A stretch of DNA of 64,000 nt from a virus: IMG/VR virus record IMGVR_UViG_3300036861_001052, positions 62,001 through 126,000 of that record. The stretch is one strand, 5' to 3'. Both the position numbers and the translations under genes were made by a program. Shown in pieces: positions 46,541-53,852 of this stretch. Position 1 is the stretch's first letter. Each line of letters opens with the position of its first letter. Below the pieces are notes generated by a model that was given only the letters and a program-made list of their open reading frames with translations, ran no database searches and was not told the origin of the DNA.

Positions 46541-46810
46541 ATGCCGAGATCACATCACCTCGACTGGGAGACTCGAGCCGAGTGTCTGGTCGCCATTGCC
46601 GACTCGTACGGCGAGTACCCGCCGGTCGGCGAGACGCCCGAGTGGTGGAAGGCGTTCGAGAAGTGGTACCAGGAAAAGAAGAAGGACGCGCGTGACGGCG
46701 TCGTCTCGGTCGTCCTTCGTACCGAAGCGCGTCCCTACGAAGACGAGGCCGAAGAGGAAGAGGACGAAGACGAGGACGAAGACGAGGACCCCGAGGACGA
46801 GCCGGAGTGA
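46541..46810 (+). CDS. Small protein with polyacidic tail, 89 aa
   Basis: Folded N-terminal part (MPRSHHLDWETRAECLVAI, ETPEWWKAFEKWYQEKKK) and a tail of about 25 residues of only Glu, Asp and Pro. GTGA overlap with the glycosyltransferase. Unknown. Confidence 0.55.
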   Translation: MPRSHHLDWETRAECLVAIADSYGEYPPVGETPEWWKAFEKWYQEKKKDARDGVVSVVLRTEARPYEDEAEEEEDEDEDEDEDPEDEPE

Positions 46811-48174
46811 CGCTCCCCGGCGGATTCGAGGGTCTCGAGCGCTTCCGCGCCCCGAGCTCCATCCTGGAGGGCGACGGTAAGCCTCCGGATCCGACCGAGG
46901 CGGAGCTCGAGAGAGCTCTCGTCGCCCCTGGCGGCGACGCGCTCCTTCCCGCCGGCATCGTCTACCAGGCGGGCTACGAGCAGGCGGGAGACGGTCTCGC
47001 GCGCCACGCGCGCGCGCAGGCGCGCGCCCTCGCGCGCGCGGGGGTGGCCGTCTCTCTTCAGTCCCTTCCCACGTCACGCATGATGCTCGAGGACGAGATC
47101 GAGGAGAGCGTCCGGCGCGAGGTGCAGCACTTGCGCATGACCTCTGTTGGCTCGGCGCCCATCGCGATCCGGCAGATCATTTTACACAGCCACCGGTATC
47201 TCGAGAACGTGGTCGCGCCCGCGGGAGCGCGCCTCGCGGACTTCGACAACGAGATGAAGGTCTACCGATCGACCGTGGTCTACACGTCGTGGGAGCGGAG
47301 CACGGTGCATCCAGAGGTCGTGGAGATCTTGAACCGATGCGGCCGCGTCTGGGTCCCCTGTAACATGAACTACAACGTCTTCCGCAATGCCGGCGTTAGA
47401 AACGTGGACGTAATCCCCTGCCCGTTCGATCCGGAGACGTCGCTCACGGCCGGCGTCGCCGCGCCGCGCGGCAAGGAGACGGCGCCCTCGGGCAAGCGCT
47501 TCTACGCGATCGGAAAGTGGGAGCCGCGGAAAAACTACCACGCGCTTATCGGAGCGTTCCTGTCGGCCTTCACGATGGAGGACCGGGCGTCGCTCTTTCT
47601 GAAGACGCACGAGTGGGGCGCATGGAAGGACTACCCGTCGATCGGCGAGAGCGTCGAACACTGGCTGTCGGATTTCCTGGTCAGGGATAACGGCTGGACG
47701 CGGGACAATTACGGTAAACGCTTGCGCGTCGTGACGAAGAAGCTCCCGGACGAGAAGATCCTTGCGATTCATAGGGACAACAACATCTACGTCACGTGCT
47801 CTCACGGCGAGGCGTGGGATCTCCCAGCCTTCGATGCGCGGGTCGCCGGTAACCGCTTGGTCTACACGGGCTGGGGCGGAGCCGAGGACTACGCCGCCGC
47901 GGAGGACATCAGGATCCTCGTCGAGCACGGTAAGGTTTGTGAGCCAGTGCATCCGGGCTACGGGTGGGAGTCTGGCGCGGAGTGGGCGAGGTGCCCGGTT
48001 GCGGATATCATGCATGCGCTTGTGGAGGCGGAGCCGCCGGCCCGGCGGATGCTCCCTCCTGATCTCTACCGGGACTTCGGAAGCCACGCCGTCGGCCGTC
48101 GTATGCTCATGAGCCTTAATAACGTGTCGGCCGGCACGGTAGAGGATCTTCTCGTGCAGGGAGGGTTCGGGTGA
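46807..48174 (+). CDS. Glycosyltransferase, GT4-like (GT-B fold)
   Basis: 455 aa, GTG start. GKRFYAIGKWEPRKNYHALI is the typical start of the C-terminal domain with the Lys-asparagine pair; ILAIHRDNNIYVTCSHGEAW and LPAFDARVAGNRLVYTGWGG occupy the position of the E-x7-E donor site. It transfers sugar from a nucleotide donor. In this genome the Thr/Ser-rich collagen fibres are possible acceptors (inference). Confidence 0.8.
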   Translation: MTLPGGFEGLERFRAPSSILEGDGKPPDPTEAELERALVAPGGDALLPAGIVYQAGYEQAGDGLARHARAQARALARAGVAVSLQSLPTSRMMLEDEIEESVRREVQHLRMTSVGSAPIAIRQIILHSHRYLENVVAPAGARLADFDNEMKVYRSTVVYTSWERSTVHPEVVEILNRCGRVWVPCNMNYNVFRNAGVRNVDVIPCPFDPETSLTAGVAAPRGKETAPSGKRFYAIGKWEPRKNYHALIGAFLSAFTMEDRASLFLKTHEWGAWKDYPSIGESVEHWLSDFLVRDNGWTRDNYGKRLRVVTKKLPDEKILAIHRDNNIYVTCSHGEAWDLPAFDARVAGNRLVYTGWGGAEDYAAAEDIRILVEHGKVCEPVHPGYGWESGAEWARCPVADIMHALVEAEPPARRMLPPDLYRDFGSHAVGRRMLMSLNNVSAGTVEDLLVQGGFG

Positions 48175-48275
48175 GGGGCGTGCTCGAGGGGTTCGTGCTA
48201 CAGCACGTGTTCGGGCGACAGGCCACCCTGGCATTCATCGCCGATGATCTCGAAGCAGCCATTCAGGAGAACAAC

Positions 48276-48596
48276 ATGAAGCAGAAACTGGAAGAGCACC
48301 ATAACCTCGACGCAGCTGGTAACCCGGCTGGAGGCCGCTCGAAGGGCGTCGGCTTCGACATCGAGTGGCAGGACGGCCCGCTCGGTCGAGGCGCCGATCG
48401 AAAAGACCCGAACGGCGCGTTCGTGGAAGGGATCGTCCAGGCAGCGATCGGGCGCCTGCACTTCTACCAGTCGTCGAAGTTTTCCTGCCGGGAGAACGCG
48501 ATTGCGCTGACGCACCTCGAGACCGCGCTTCTTTGGCTCGGCAAGCGCACTGCCGATCGGGAAGAGCGCGAAGTGGAGGGCACGAACGTCAAGTGA
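48276..48596 (+). CDS. Acb2/Tad1 hairpin-domain protein, putative anti-CBASS or anti-Thoeris sponge
   Basis: 106 aa from ATG 48276, which has CAGGAG six bases ahead; the frame is open to GTG 48171. DIEWQDGPLGRGADRKDPNG, FVEGIVQAAIGRLHFYQ and SCRENAIALTHLETALLWLG with VEGTNVK at the end match the Acb2/Tad1 (DUF7681) helical hairpin family. Known members bind cyclic nucleotides or gcADPR and so block defence signalling. Which ligand this one binds cannot be told. Confidence 0.65.
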   Translation: MKQKLEEHHNLDAAGNPAGGRSKGVGFDIEWQDGPLGRGADRKDPNGAFVEGIVQAAIGRLHFYQSSKFSCRENAIALTHLETALLWLGKRTADREEREVEGTNVK

Positions 48597-48672
48597 ACCG
48601 CTGGGCGCTCGGGACGGTGGGCTGCGTCGCGCTCGCACGCAGCAATCGCGTACCATGCAGGGAGCATCCCCA

Positions 48673-48903
48673 ATGAATCCTCGCATGAAAAAAGTCTGGC
48701 AGTACGTGAAGGAGCAAAAGGTCGGAGACGTCGTCGACCAGCTCCGTGACTACCTCGACAACGTCCGAGACGGCGCCGATCCGATCGAGGCCATGTCCGG
48801 CCACCTCTGTGGGCCCGACTGCTGGCACTGGGACCACATCGACGAAGAGCGGAAAGCAAAGCTCCGGAAGGCGCCATGGAATCGGAAACGAAAGGATCCG
48901 TGA
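48673..48903 (+). CDS. Hypothetical protein, 76 aa, Cys/His-rich centre
   Basis: GGGAG lies eight bases before the ATG. Basic helices flank GHLCGPDCWHWDHIDEE, where two Cys and two His within 15 residues could bind zinc. The end is basic (KAPWNRKRKDP). Unknown. Confidence 0.6.
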   Translation: MNPRMKKVWQYVKEQKVGDVVDQLRDYLDNVRDGADPIEAMSGHLCGPDCWHWDHIDEERKAKLRKAPWNRKRKDP

Positions 48904-49280
48904 AGGCCCGGGTCCTGGTCTACGAGGCCCTACGAGCTGCGTCGAGCGTGGCGCACGCTAGGCGCATTCTCGGGGTGACCCCGCTGGAGCTTCGGGCGCT
49001 CGTGAGAACGTATCGGCTGGACGCTGCGTTCGTGCGGCTCGAACGCGGCAAGTACTGGCAGCACCCGTGTTTCGTCAGCATGGACGGCAAGGAGCTCTTC
49101 GACGGAGTTCTCACCGTGGTCTCGCGCGCTACGAATTCTCCCCACGGAAATGCGCGGTGGGAGGTCAAGTTTCGGGCGTGCGGGCACACGGACGTCTTCG
49201 AGGGGATCAGGCTCCGGGAGAAGCGGGTGGCGCCAAAGTGCCGGGTTTGCGTGGCCCTGGGCCAGCCCGGTGGCGTTTAA
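48900..49280 (+). CDS. Helix-turn-helix protein with zinc-like C-terminus
   Basis: 126 aa from the GTG in a GTGA overlap (ATG 48876 would overlap more). ALRAASSVAHARRILGVTPL, then ELRALVRTYRLD is a Fis-like helix-turn-helix. The C-terminus has ACGHTDVFEG and PKCRVC, a possible zinc ribbon. Candidate DNA-binding regulator. Confidence 0.6.
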   Translation: MKARVLVYEALRAASSVAHARRILGVTPLELRALVRTYRLDAAFVRLERGKYWQHPCFVSMDGKELFDGVLTVVSRATNSPHGNARWEVKFRACGHTDVFEGIRLREKRVAPKCRVCVALGQPGGV

Positions 49281-49321
49281 GGGTGTTTTACGTGCCGCTG
49301 ATATTGCAAGCTTCGAGGCCG

Positions 49322-49555
49322 ATGACCACCGAGCCGCCCGGCGACGAGGAAAAGTCCGAAGAGGAACGGATCTCGGACATTCTCGGCGAAAACCCCTTTT
49401 ACGACGATCGAGTGGACGTGCTCTTGAACTGCCTTGCGTTCGAGCTCGACGAGCTCGGCCTGCCGGAAGAAAAGTCGAGGGAGCTCTACCGGGAGCTCCG
49501 CGGCGTCATCGACAAGTACGAGCTCCTCTTGCCCGAGAAAGGCGCCACGAACTGA
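49322..49555 (+). CDS. Acidic hypothetical protein, 77 aa
   Basis: Helical, Glu-rich (EEKSEEERISDILGENPF, LPEEKSRELYRELRG). The start is uncertain because the frame is open further upstream. Stop overlaps the next start (TGATG). Unknown. Confidence 0.5.
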   Translation: MTTEPPGDEEKSEEERISDILGENPFYDDRVDVLLNCLAFELDELGLPEEKSRELYRELRGVIDKYELLLPEKGATN

Positions 49556-49827
49556 TGCCCGGTTTCTGTGACTCCACAATCGAAGATCTCACGGCCGAGA
49601 CGCTCGTGGATTGCCGCCGCTGCGGGCACTCGCTTGCGGTCCACCGAGGGACCGTCCAGGAGTGCGTGCTCTGTCACTGCGTGTCGTTCGTGGGGGAGGA
49701 CTGCCGGCCTCCGGTCGAGACGAAGACCGCGAAAGAGCTCGGCATGGTGGAGGCGAGTGGCGATGACGAGGCCGTATGGTGCGCGGTCGAGGACGCGGGG
49801 CTCACGGGAAAGCCGAAGAAGAAATGA
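49555..49827 (+). CDS. Zinc-ribbon protein, 90 aa
   Basis: DCRRCGHSLAVHRG and ECVLCHCVSF give two cysteine pairs about 17 residues apart, a compact zinc ribbon. Acidic helix behind it and a Lys-rich end. Overlaps both neighbours. Confidence 0.65.
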   Translation: MPGFCDSTIEDLTAETLVDCRRCGHSLAVHRGTVQECVLCHCVSFVGEDCRPPVETKTAKELGMVEASGDDEAVWCAVEDAGLTGKPKKK

Positions 49828-50054
49828 GCGAGTGGCACGTCGTTCCCTTCGTTCAGAAGGTCCGGATGTACGCTCTCGCGAAGTTGAGCGGGCACGACCA
49901 ATATCAGCCGACCGGAGAATTCGTCTGCACCACATCGGACATTGCTCGCGTCACAGACGATGACTGGCGCTCATCGCGATGCAGGACATATCACCGGTCG
50001 CGTGCAGTGGCGGAAGCGCACGCGCGCAAACTGAATGCGCGGAATCAAAAATGA
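49824..50054 (+). CDS. Hypothetical protein, 76 aa
   Basis: The ATG overlaps the previous TGA. Starts MSEWHVVPFVQKVRMYAL; Arg/His-rich helix at the end. It has a somewhat lower GC content than neighbouring genes. Coupled to the glycosyltransferase behind it. Unknown. Confidence 0.55.
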   Translation: MSEWHVVPFVQKVRMYALAKLSGHDQYQPTGEFVCTTSDIARVTDDDWRSSRCRTYHRSRAVAEAHARKLNARNQK

Positions 50055-51160
50055 CGAAGTCCGTGCGGCTCTACGGCTACCTCCATGGCGAATCGTCCTT
50101 CGCGCAGGTAACGCGCGGTCTCCAGCGGACGCTCGAGGCGATGGGCGAGCTCGCCGGGCTCTATCCGGTCGATATGGACCCGGAGCTCGCACCGAGAGAG
50201 CTCCGCGGCGGCGAGAGCGCGCCTCTCTCCTTGAACTGCGGCTCCCCCGAGGGACTTCTCCGTGCGCACCGCTCCGGCGATCACAAGGAGCACTGGCTGC
50301 TTCTCGCCCCGAACAGCCAGGGCCTTCCGCATGGCTTCGTGGAGGGGCTCTTGAAGACGTCGGATATCTTGCCGCGCGGGACGCTCTCCGGAGGGATCCT
50401 CGCGCCGAGCCGGTGGGCGGCAAGCGTGTGCCAGGACGCGTTCCCCGAAAAGAAGGTCCTCGTCGCGCCGCACGGCGTCTCCCCCGAGGTCCACTCCGTG
50501 AATCCGAAGGATCTCGCGGCGAGCCGCCGAGACTTCAAGAACGGCCTCTTCGACGTCCTTCACATGGCGAGCACGGAGGCGGACAGGAAAGGCACTCGGC
50601 AGCTCATGCGCGCGTGGGCACACTTGAAAAGCCGACGGGAGCTACCGAGCGTGGCGCGCCTGCACATCATGATGAACCCGACGCACTGCTCGAAAGTGAA
50701 GTGGTGGGCAGCGGATCTCGGTCTCTCCGAAAACGACTACAGCGTGGCCCCTGGCCTCGTCCACGATCGCTACCAGGTTGCCAATCTCTACCGGGCCATG
50801 CACCTCGTCTGTCAGCCGTCGCGGGCGGAGGGCTTCGGCCTGGTCCCGCTCGAGGCGCTCGCCTGCGGGACTCCCGTGGCGATCACGATCTCGACGGGGC
50901 ACTCGGAGTACGCGTCGACGGGCCTTCCGGGCCTCATGGAGGTGCCCCACGGCCCCTTGGGTCCGATGGACGATTACCCCGGGTCGACGGCGCCCACGGT
51001 CACGGCGGAGGCGATTGTCCATGCCCTTTGGAGTGCGTACGATAGGTGGGAGAGTCTCTCGGCGCAGGCAGCCGACAACGCCGCCCCACTCGCCGAGGAG
51101 TGGTCCTGGGAGAAAAAGAACCGCCCTGCCCTCACGAAAATGATCGCGGAGAGCCCATGA
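50051..51160 (+). CDS. Glycosyltransferase, GT4 family
   Basis: 369 aa. The C-terminal domain has VLHMASTEADRKGTRQLMRA and the E-x7-E donor motif in PSRAEGFGLVPLEALACGTP near residue 258. Typical GT-B enzyme of group 1 type. Second transferase of the window; it may act in sequence with the one at 46807 on fibre glycans or host surface sugars. Confidence 0.85.
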   Translation: MTKSVRLYGYLHGESSFAQVTRGLQRTLEAMGELAGLYPVDMDPELAPRELRGGESAPLSLNCGSPEGLLRAHRSGDHKEHWLLLAPNSQGLPHGFVEGLLKTSDILPRGTLSGGILAPSRWAASVCQDAFPEKKVLVAPHGVSPEVHSVNPKDLAASRRDFKNGLFDVLHMASTEADRKGTRQLMRAWAHLKSRRELPSVARLHIMMNPTHCSKVKWWAADLGLSENDYSVAPGLVHDRYQVANLYRAMHLVCQPSRAEGFGLVPLEALACGTPVAITISTGHSEYASTGLPGLMEVPHGPLGPMDDYPGSTAPTVTAEAIVHALWSAYDRWESLSAQAADNAAPLAEEWSWEKKNRPALTKMIAESP

Positions 51161-51390
51161 AAATGATTCTCAGCACCGGAGAGTTCGAGCAAGGAAAGAA
51201 GTTCTTCGAGGGACTGAAGACGGCTTTCATAGGCGCCGGGATCCCCAAAGAGCTCTGGTATGGGTATCTCGTTGGCTTCATCTACGGGCAGTTCCGACAG
51301 ACGATGAGCAAAGAAGAGGTCCGCAAGGCCTTCCTGGCGACGATCGCCGAGCTCGAGACCCAGTTCGACGAAAGTGCTCCGGAGGCGTGA
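51157..51390 (+). CDS. Hypothetical helical protein, 77 aa
   Basis: The ATG overlaps the previous stop. Helical with aromatic residues (FFEGLKTAFIGAGIPKELWY) and an acidic end. Unknown. Confidence 0.55.
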   Translation: MKMILSTGEFEQGKKFFEGLKTAFIGAGIPKELWYGYLVGFIYGQFRQTMSKEEVRKAFLATIAELETQFDESAPEA

Positions 51391-51602
51391 AGGTAACGAT
51401 GGCAGACAACGACCGAATCATCACGCTCTCGCACCGCCAGTTCCTCGAAGCGATCGGTGACTACCTCGCGAAGCACCGGCTGGCCCCGGACGGGCTCTAC
51501 CACTTCGCTGTGACCGTTGCGGCGGACAATGCCGTAATCGTCAAGATGATCAAGCAACCGGATCTCAGTGCGTTCGGGGACGATATCCCCACTACCGGGT
51601 AA
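51387..51602 (+). CDS. Hypothetical protein, 71 aa
   Basis: GTG start in a GTGA overlap, or ATG 51399. Helix then strand (LSHRQFLEAIGDYLAKHRLA, HFAVTVAADNAVIVKMI). Unknown. Confidence 0.5.
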   Translation: MKVTMADNDRIITLSHRQFLEAIGDYLAKHRLAPDGLYHFAVTVAADNAVIVKMIKQPDLSAFGDDIPTTG

Positions 51603-51604
51603 CG

Positions 51605-51868
51605 ATGGGAACGAAAGTCATTCGAACGACGCCCGACCGTTGGCATGTATCCGTCACCGTGAACCCGACGACGTTTGCTCCAGATGATCCGGCGCGAGCC
51701 ATGGCGCTGCATGTGGGGTGCACTTGCATCGTGCATGCGCAATACGTGCACGGCTCCGTTGTTGAAGTGGTCGAGCGGGCGCTTGAGGCGCTCGCTCTCT
51801 CGCCCGCGCTGGACAACCTCGGCGTTTACGCGGCCACCCAGGGAATCTCAGTCGAGCCCGAAAGATAA
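51605..51868 (+). CDS. Hypothetical protein, 87 aa
   Basis: Starts MGTKVIRTTPDRWHVSVTV; the middle has VGCTCIVHAQYVHG with two cysteines and two histidines. Helical C-terminal half. Directly follows the previous gene. Unknown. Confidence 0.55.
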   Translation: MGTKVIRTTPDRWHVSVTVNPTTFAPDDPARAMALHVGCTCIVHAQYVHGSVVEVVERALEALALSPALDNLGVYAATQGISVEPER

Positions 51869-51883
51869 AGGAGAAAACAACAC

Positions 51884-52258
51884 ATGTCCGACCCAGAACC
51901 CGCGACGGAGTCCCCCGAGGCAACCCCGGCCCCAGAGAGCGAGAGCGGCTGGCTCATCTATCACGAGCGTCCCGTGATGCTCCAGCTCCGACAGCCGTAC
52001 ATCGGCGTCACCTACAACGCCAGGGCAGCGGACGGCGTCTACCGCGCGTCCATGAATGCCGAAGGGCACGTGCGCGCGAGTCCCATCCTGAGCGGAGTGC
52101 TCTTCGTGCGTCAGAGCGGAACGCCGAGCGGCGTCCTCTTGATTCTGAGAGTGCCAATTCCGGAGACGCACGACTTTACCCTCATCGCTCTTCATCCGGA
52201 CGATGTGCTCTACTGCACGCACATCCACCAGGCTGATAGCCGCATCGTCACTCCGTGA
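51884..52258 (+). CDS. Hypothetical protein with Pro/Glu linker, 124 aa
   Basis: AAAGGAG lies ahead of the ATG. The first 22 residues are a disordered Pro/Glu/Ser tail; a beta-rich domain follows (GVLFVRQSGTPSGVLLILRV). Stop overlaps the next start by four bases. Unknown. Confidence 0.6.
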   Translation: MSDPEPATESPEATPAPESESGWLIYHERPVMLQLRQPYIGVTYNARAADGVYRASMNAEGHVRASPILSGVLFVRQSGTPSGVLLILRVPIPETHDFTLIALHPDDVLYCTHIHQADSRIVTP

Positions 52259-52884
52259 TCCTCGGCCGCACGAATTCGTTCCGGCGCTGGCTCTTCGATC
52301 GCGTCTCGAGCACTCCCTGGGCAACGAAGTCGATGTCGGATGCGGACGTCGAGCGCGCGGCCCACGAGCTCGGACTCGACGCGGAGTTTTTGCTCGAGGT
52401 GCGCGCCGAGACGAGGATCCGCCGGAACAAGCGCGGCTTTGCGGGACAGCTCAATGAAAAGAGGATGCTCTACCAGTACCATCTCTTCATGCCGGAGGTG
52501 GTCTGGAACGACTGGCACCGCGAGTGTGCATTCCGGGGCGTGGGAGGACCGATCCTACTTCGGAGTCTCATCCACGATTACCTTCTCGGCGACAGGGAGC
52601 CGCTCCCGGCAGGATCCTGGTACTGGAAGGGCAAGCGCTACGAGATGGGCGAGAACAAGAAGAGATGGAAGTTTCTCGAGCGCGCGGCAATGCCCCATGG
52701 GGCCAGGCGAGCTCTGCGCGCGCGTGCGGAGCGGCTCGGCACGATGCCTACGGCGGTTGCCCGCGCGCTCGTCATCGAGGCGATGAGCGGGCTTCACAGG
52801 GACGTGCCGCTCGTCGAGACGGGGATGATGTTCGATGACGAGAGGCGATATTTGGCCCGGGTTCCGGGGGCGCTTGACCGGTAG
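52255..52884 (+). CDS. Hypothetical basic protein, 209 aa
   Basis: GTG start in a GTGA overlap. Rich in Arg and Trp (WLFDRVSSTPWATKSMSD, HRECAFRGVGGPILLRSLI). Its C-terminal helix pair AMPHGARRALRARAERLG, then TMPTAVARALVIEAM resembles the helix-turn-helix of ribbon-helix-helix proteins. Ends just before a promoter. Unknown. Confidence 0.55.
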   Translation: MILGRTNSFRRWLFDRVSSTPWATKSMSDADVERAAHELGLDAEFLLEVRAETRIRRNKRGFAGQLNEKRMLYQYHLFMPEVVWNDWHRECAFRGVGGPILLRSLIHDYLLGDREPLPAGSWYWKGKRYEMGENKKRWKFLERAAMPHGARRALRARAERLGTMPTAVARALVIEAMSGLHRDVPLVETGMMFDDERRYLARVPGALDR

Positions 52885-52903
52885 GGCCCCTGCCGGTTAG
52901 CCT
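52874..52903 (+). promoter_or_regulatory. Sigma70-like promoter, predicted leaderless start
   Basis: TTGACC at 52874-52879, 18 bp, TAGCCT at 52898-52903, ATG seven bases later. The promoter overlaps the end of the previous gene. Confidence 0.65.
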
Positions 52904-52910
52904 CTAGCGT

Positions 52911-53366
52911 ATGGCCATCGCCGTGGGCGACCGGGTACGACCGAGGCTGTCGAGCTCAGCGCTCGCCGCCTCCCGCCTGAATCCCCAGCCGCCGATACTC
53001 GGGGTCGTGACCAGGATCGTGGCGGGCGCCCCGAACCTGATCTTCGCGACCATCGCCGATAACGGCATCACGTGGTCGATCAACGCGAGCGCCCTCTCCC
53101 CGAACGGAGTCAGCGAAAGCTCGCTCGACCAGATCACGGCGCCCGATCCGACGATCCGCGACGCCTTCATCGACAAGGTCGTCGTCGGCTTTCGTTCGGC
53201 GATCTCAGATCCCCTCGATCTCTCCGAGCAGTACACGTCCGAGTACATCGGCATCGTCGTCGATGTCTACAACGTGAACGCCGTCGCGACCGTGCTCATC
53301 AAAACGCAGACGGGGGTCTTCTACGAGCTCCCCATCACGCGCGTCGCAATCCTGCCGTTTCGGTGA
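52911..53366 (+). CDS. Beta-rich hypothetical protein, 151 aa
   Basis: Predominantly beta strands (ILGVVTRIVAGAPNLIFATI, YIGIVVDVYNVNAVATVLI). It begins MAIAVGDRVRPRL, like small SH3-type or hub proteins. No cysteines. With the next gene it forms a two-gene unit. Possibly a virion protein; not recognised. Confidence 0.6.
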   Translation: MAIAVGDRVRPRLSSSALAASRLNPQPPILGVVTRIVAGAPNLIFATIADNGITWSINASALSPNGVSESSLDQITAPDPTIRDAFIDKVVVGFRSAISDPLDLSEQYTSEYIGIVVDVYNVNAVATVLIKTQTGVFYELPITRVAILPFR

Positions 53367-53369
53367 ACC

Positions 53370-53852
53370 ATGGCAGACGTACAAAAGGTCGTTGCGGCTC
53401 GCATTCAGGCGACGTCGCTTTCCGCCGTCCAGCAACCGAGCCTCCAGCCCCAGGGCCCGCGCTTCGGTAACATCATCGCCGAGGAGTCTAGCGAGCTCCC
53501 CCCGAACGAGATCCGGACCGTCCTCTGGGACAATGGCCTGGTGGACGACGTGGACGCCGACAGCGTCGCGGCGCTCAATCTCGATGTCATCGAAAATCCA
53601 GCGGCCGACGTCATTTCGACCTTCGAGGGACAGGTCGTCCTTCGTATTGCGCCAGAGGGCGCCGTGCCGGGCGACGCGGCAGGCGGCACGAGCCGGGAGT
53701 TTTCCGGGCTCGTCCTCGCCATCTACAAGCGAACTCCGATCGAAGCGGAGGCGGGAAGCGGCGACGACTTCCTCCTCGTGCTCAATTCGTCGGGCACTTA
53801 CTTCGAGGACCTCGCCGGATCTTTCACGGTGCTCCGAAACCAGACGCCCTAA
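53370..53852 (+). CDS. Beta-rich hypothetical protein, 160 aa
   Basis: Beta-rich, acidic (VISTFEGQVVLRIAPEGAVP, LVLAIYKRTPIEAEAG). Pro-Gln-rich N-terminus. It ends in a stop codon that overlaps the stop of the convergent recombinase gene (CTAA), so there is no space for a terminator. Function unknown. Confidence 0.6.
   Translation: MADVQKVVAARIQATSLSAVQQPSLQPQGPRFGNIIAEESSELPPNEIRTVLWDNGLVDDVDADSVAALNLDVIENPAADVISTFEGQVVLRIAPEGAVPGDAAGGTSREFSGLVLAIYKRTPIEAEAGSGDDFLLVLNSSGTYFEDLAGSFTVLRNQTP

Noticed and set aside
48597-48672. Short GTG frame (27 codons) after the Acb2-like gene
   Set aside because: Too short and without a ribosome-binding site; it runs into the leader of the next gene.
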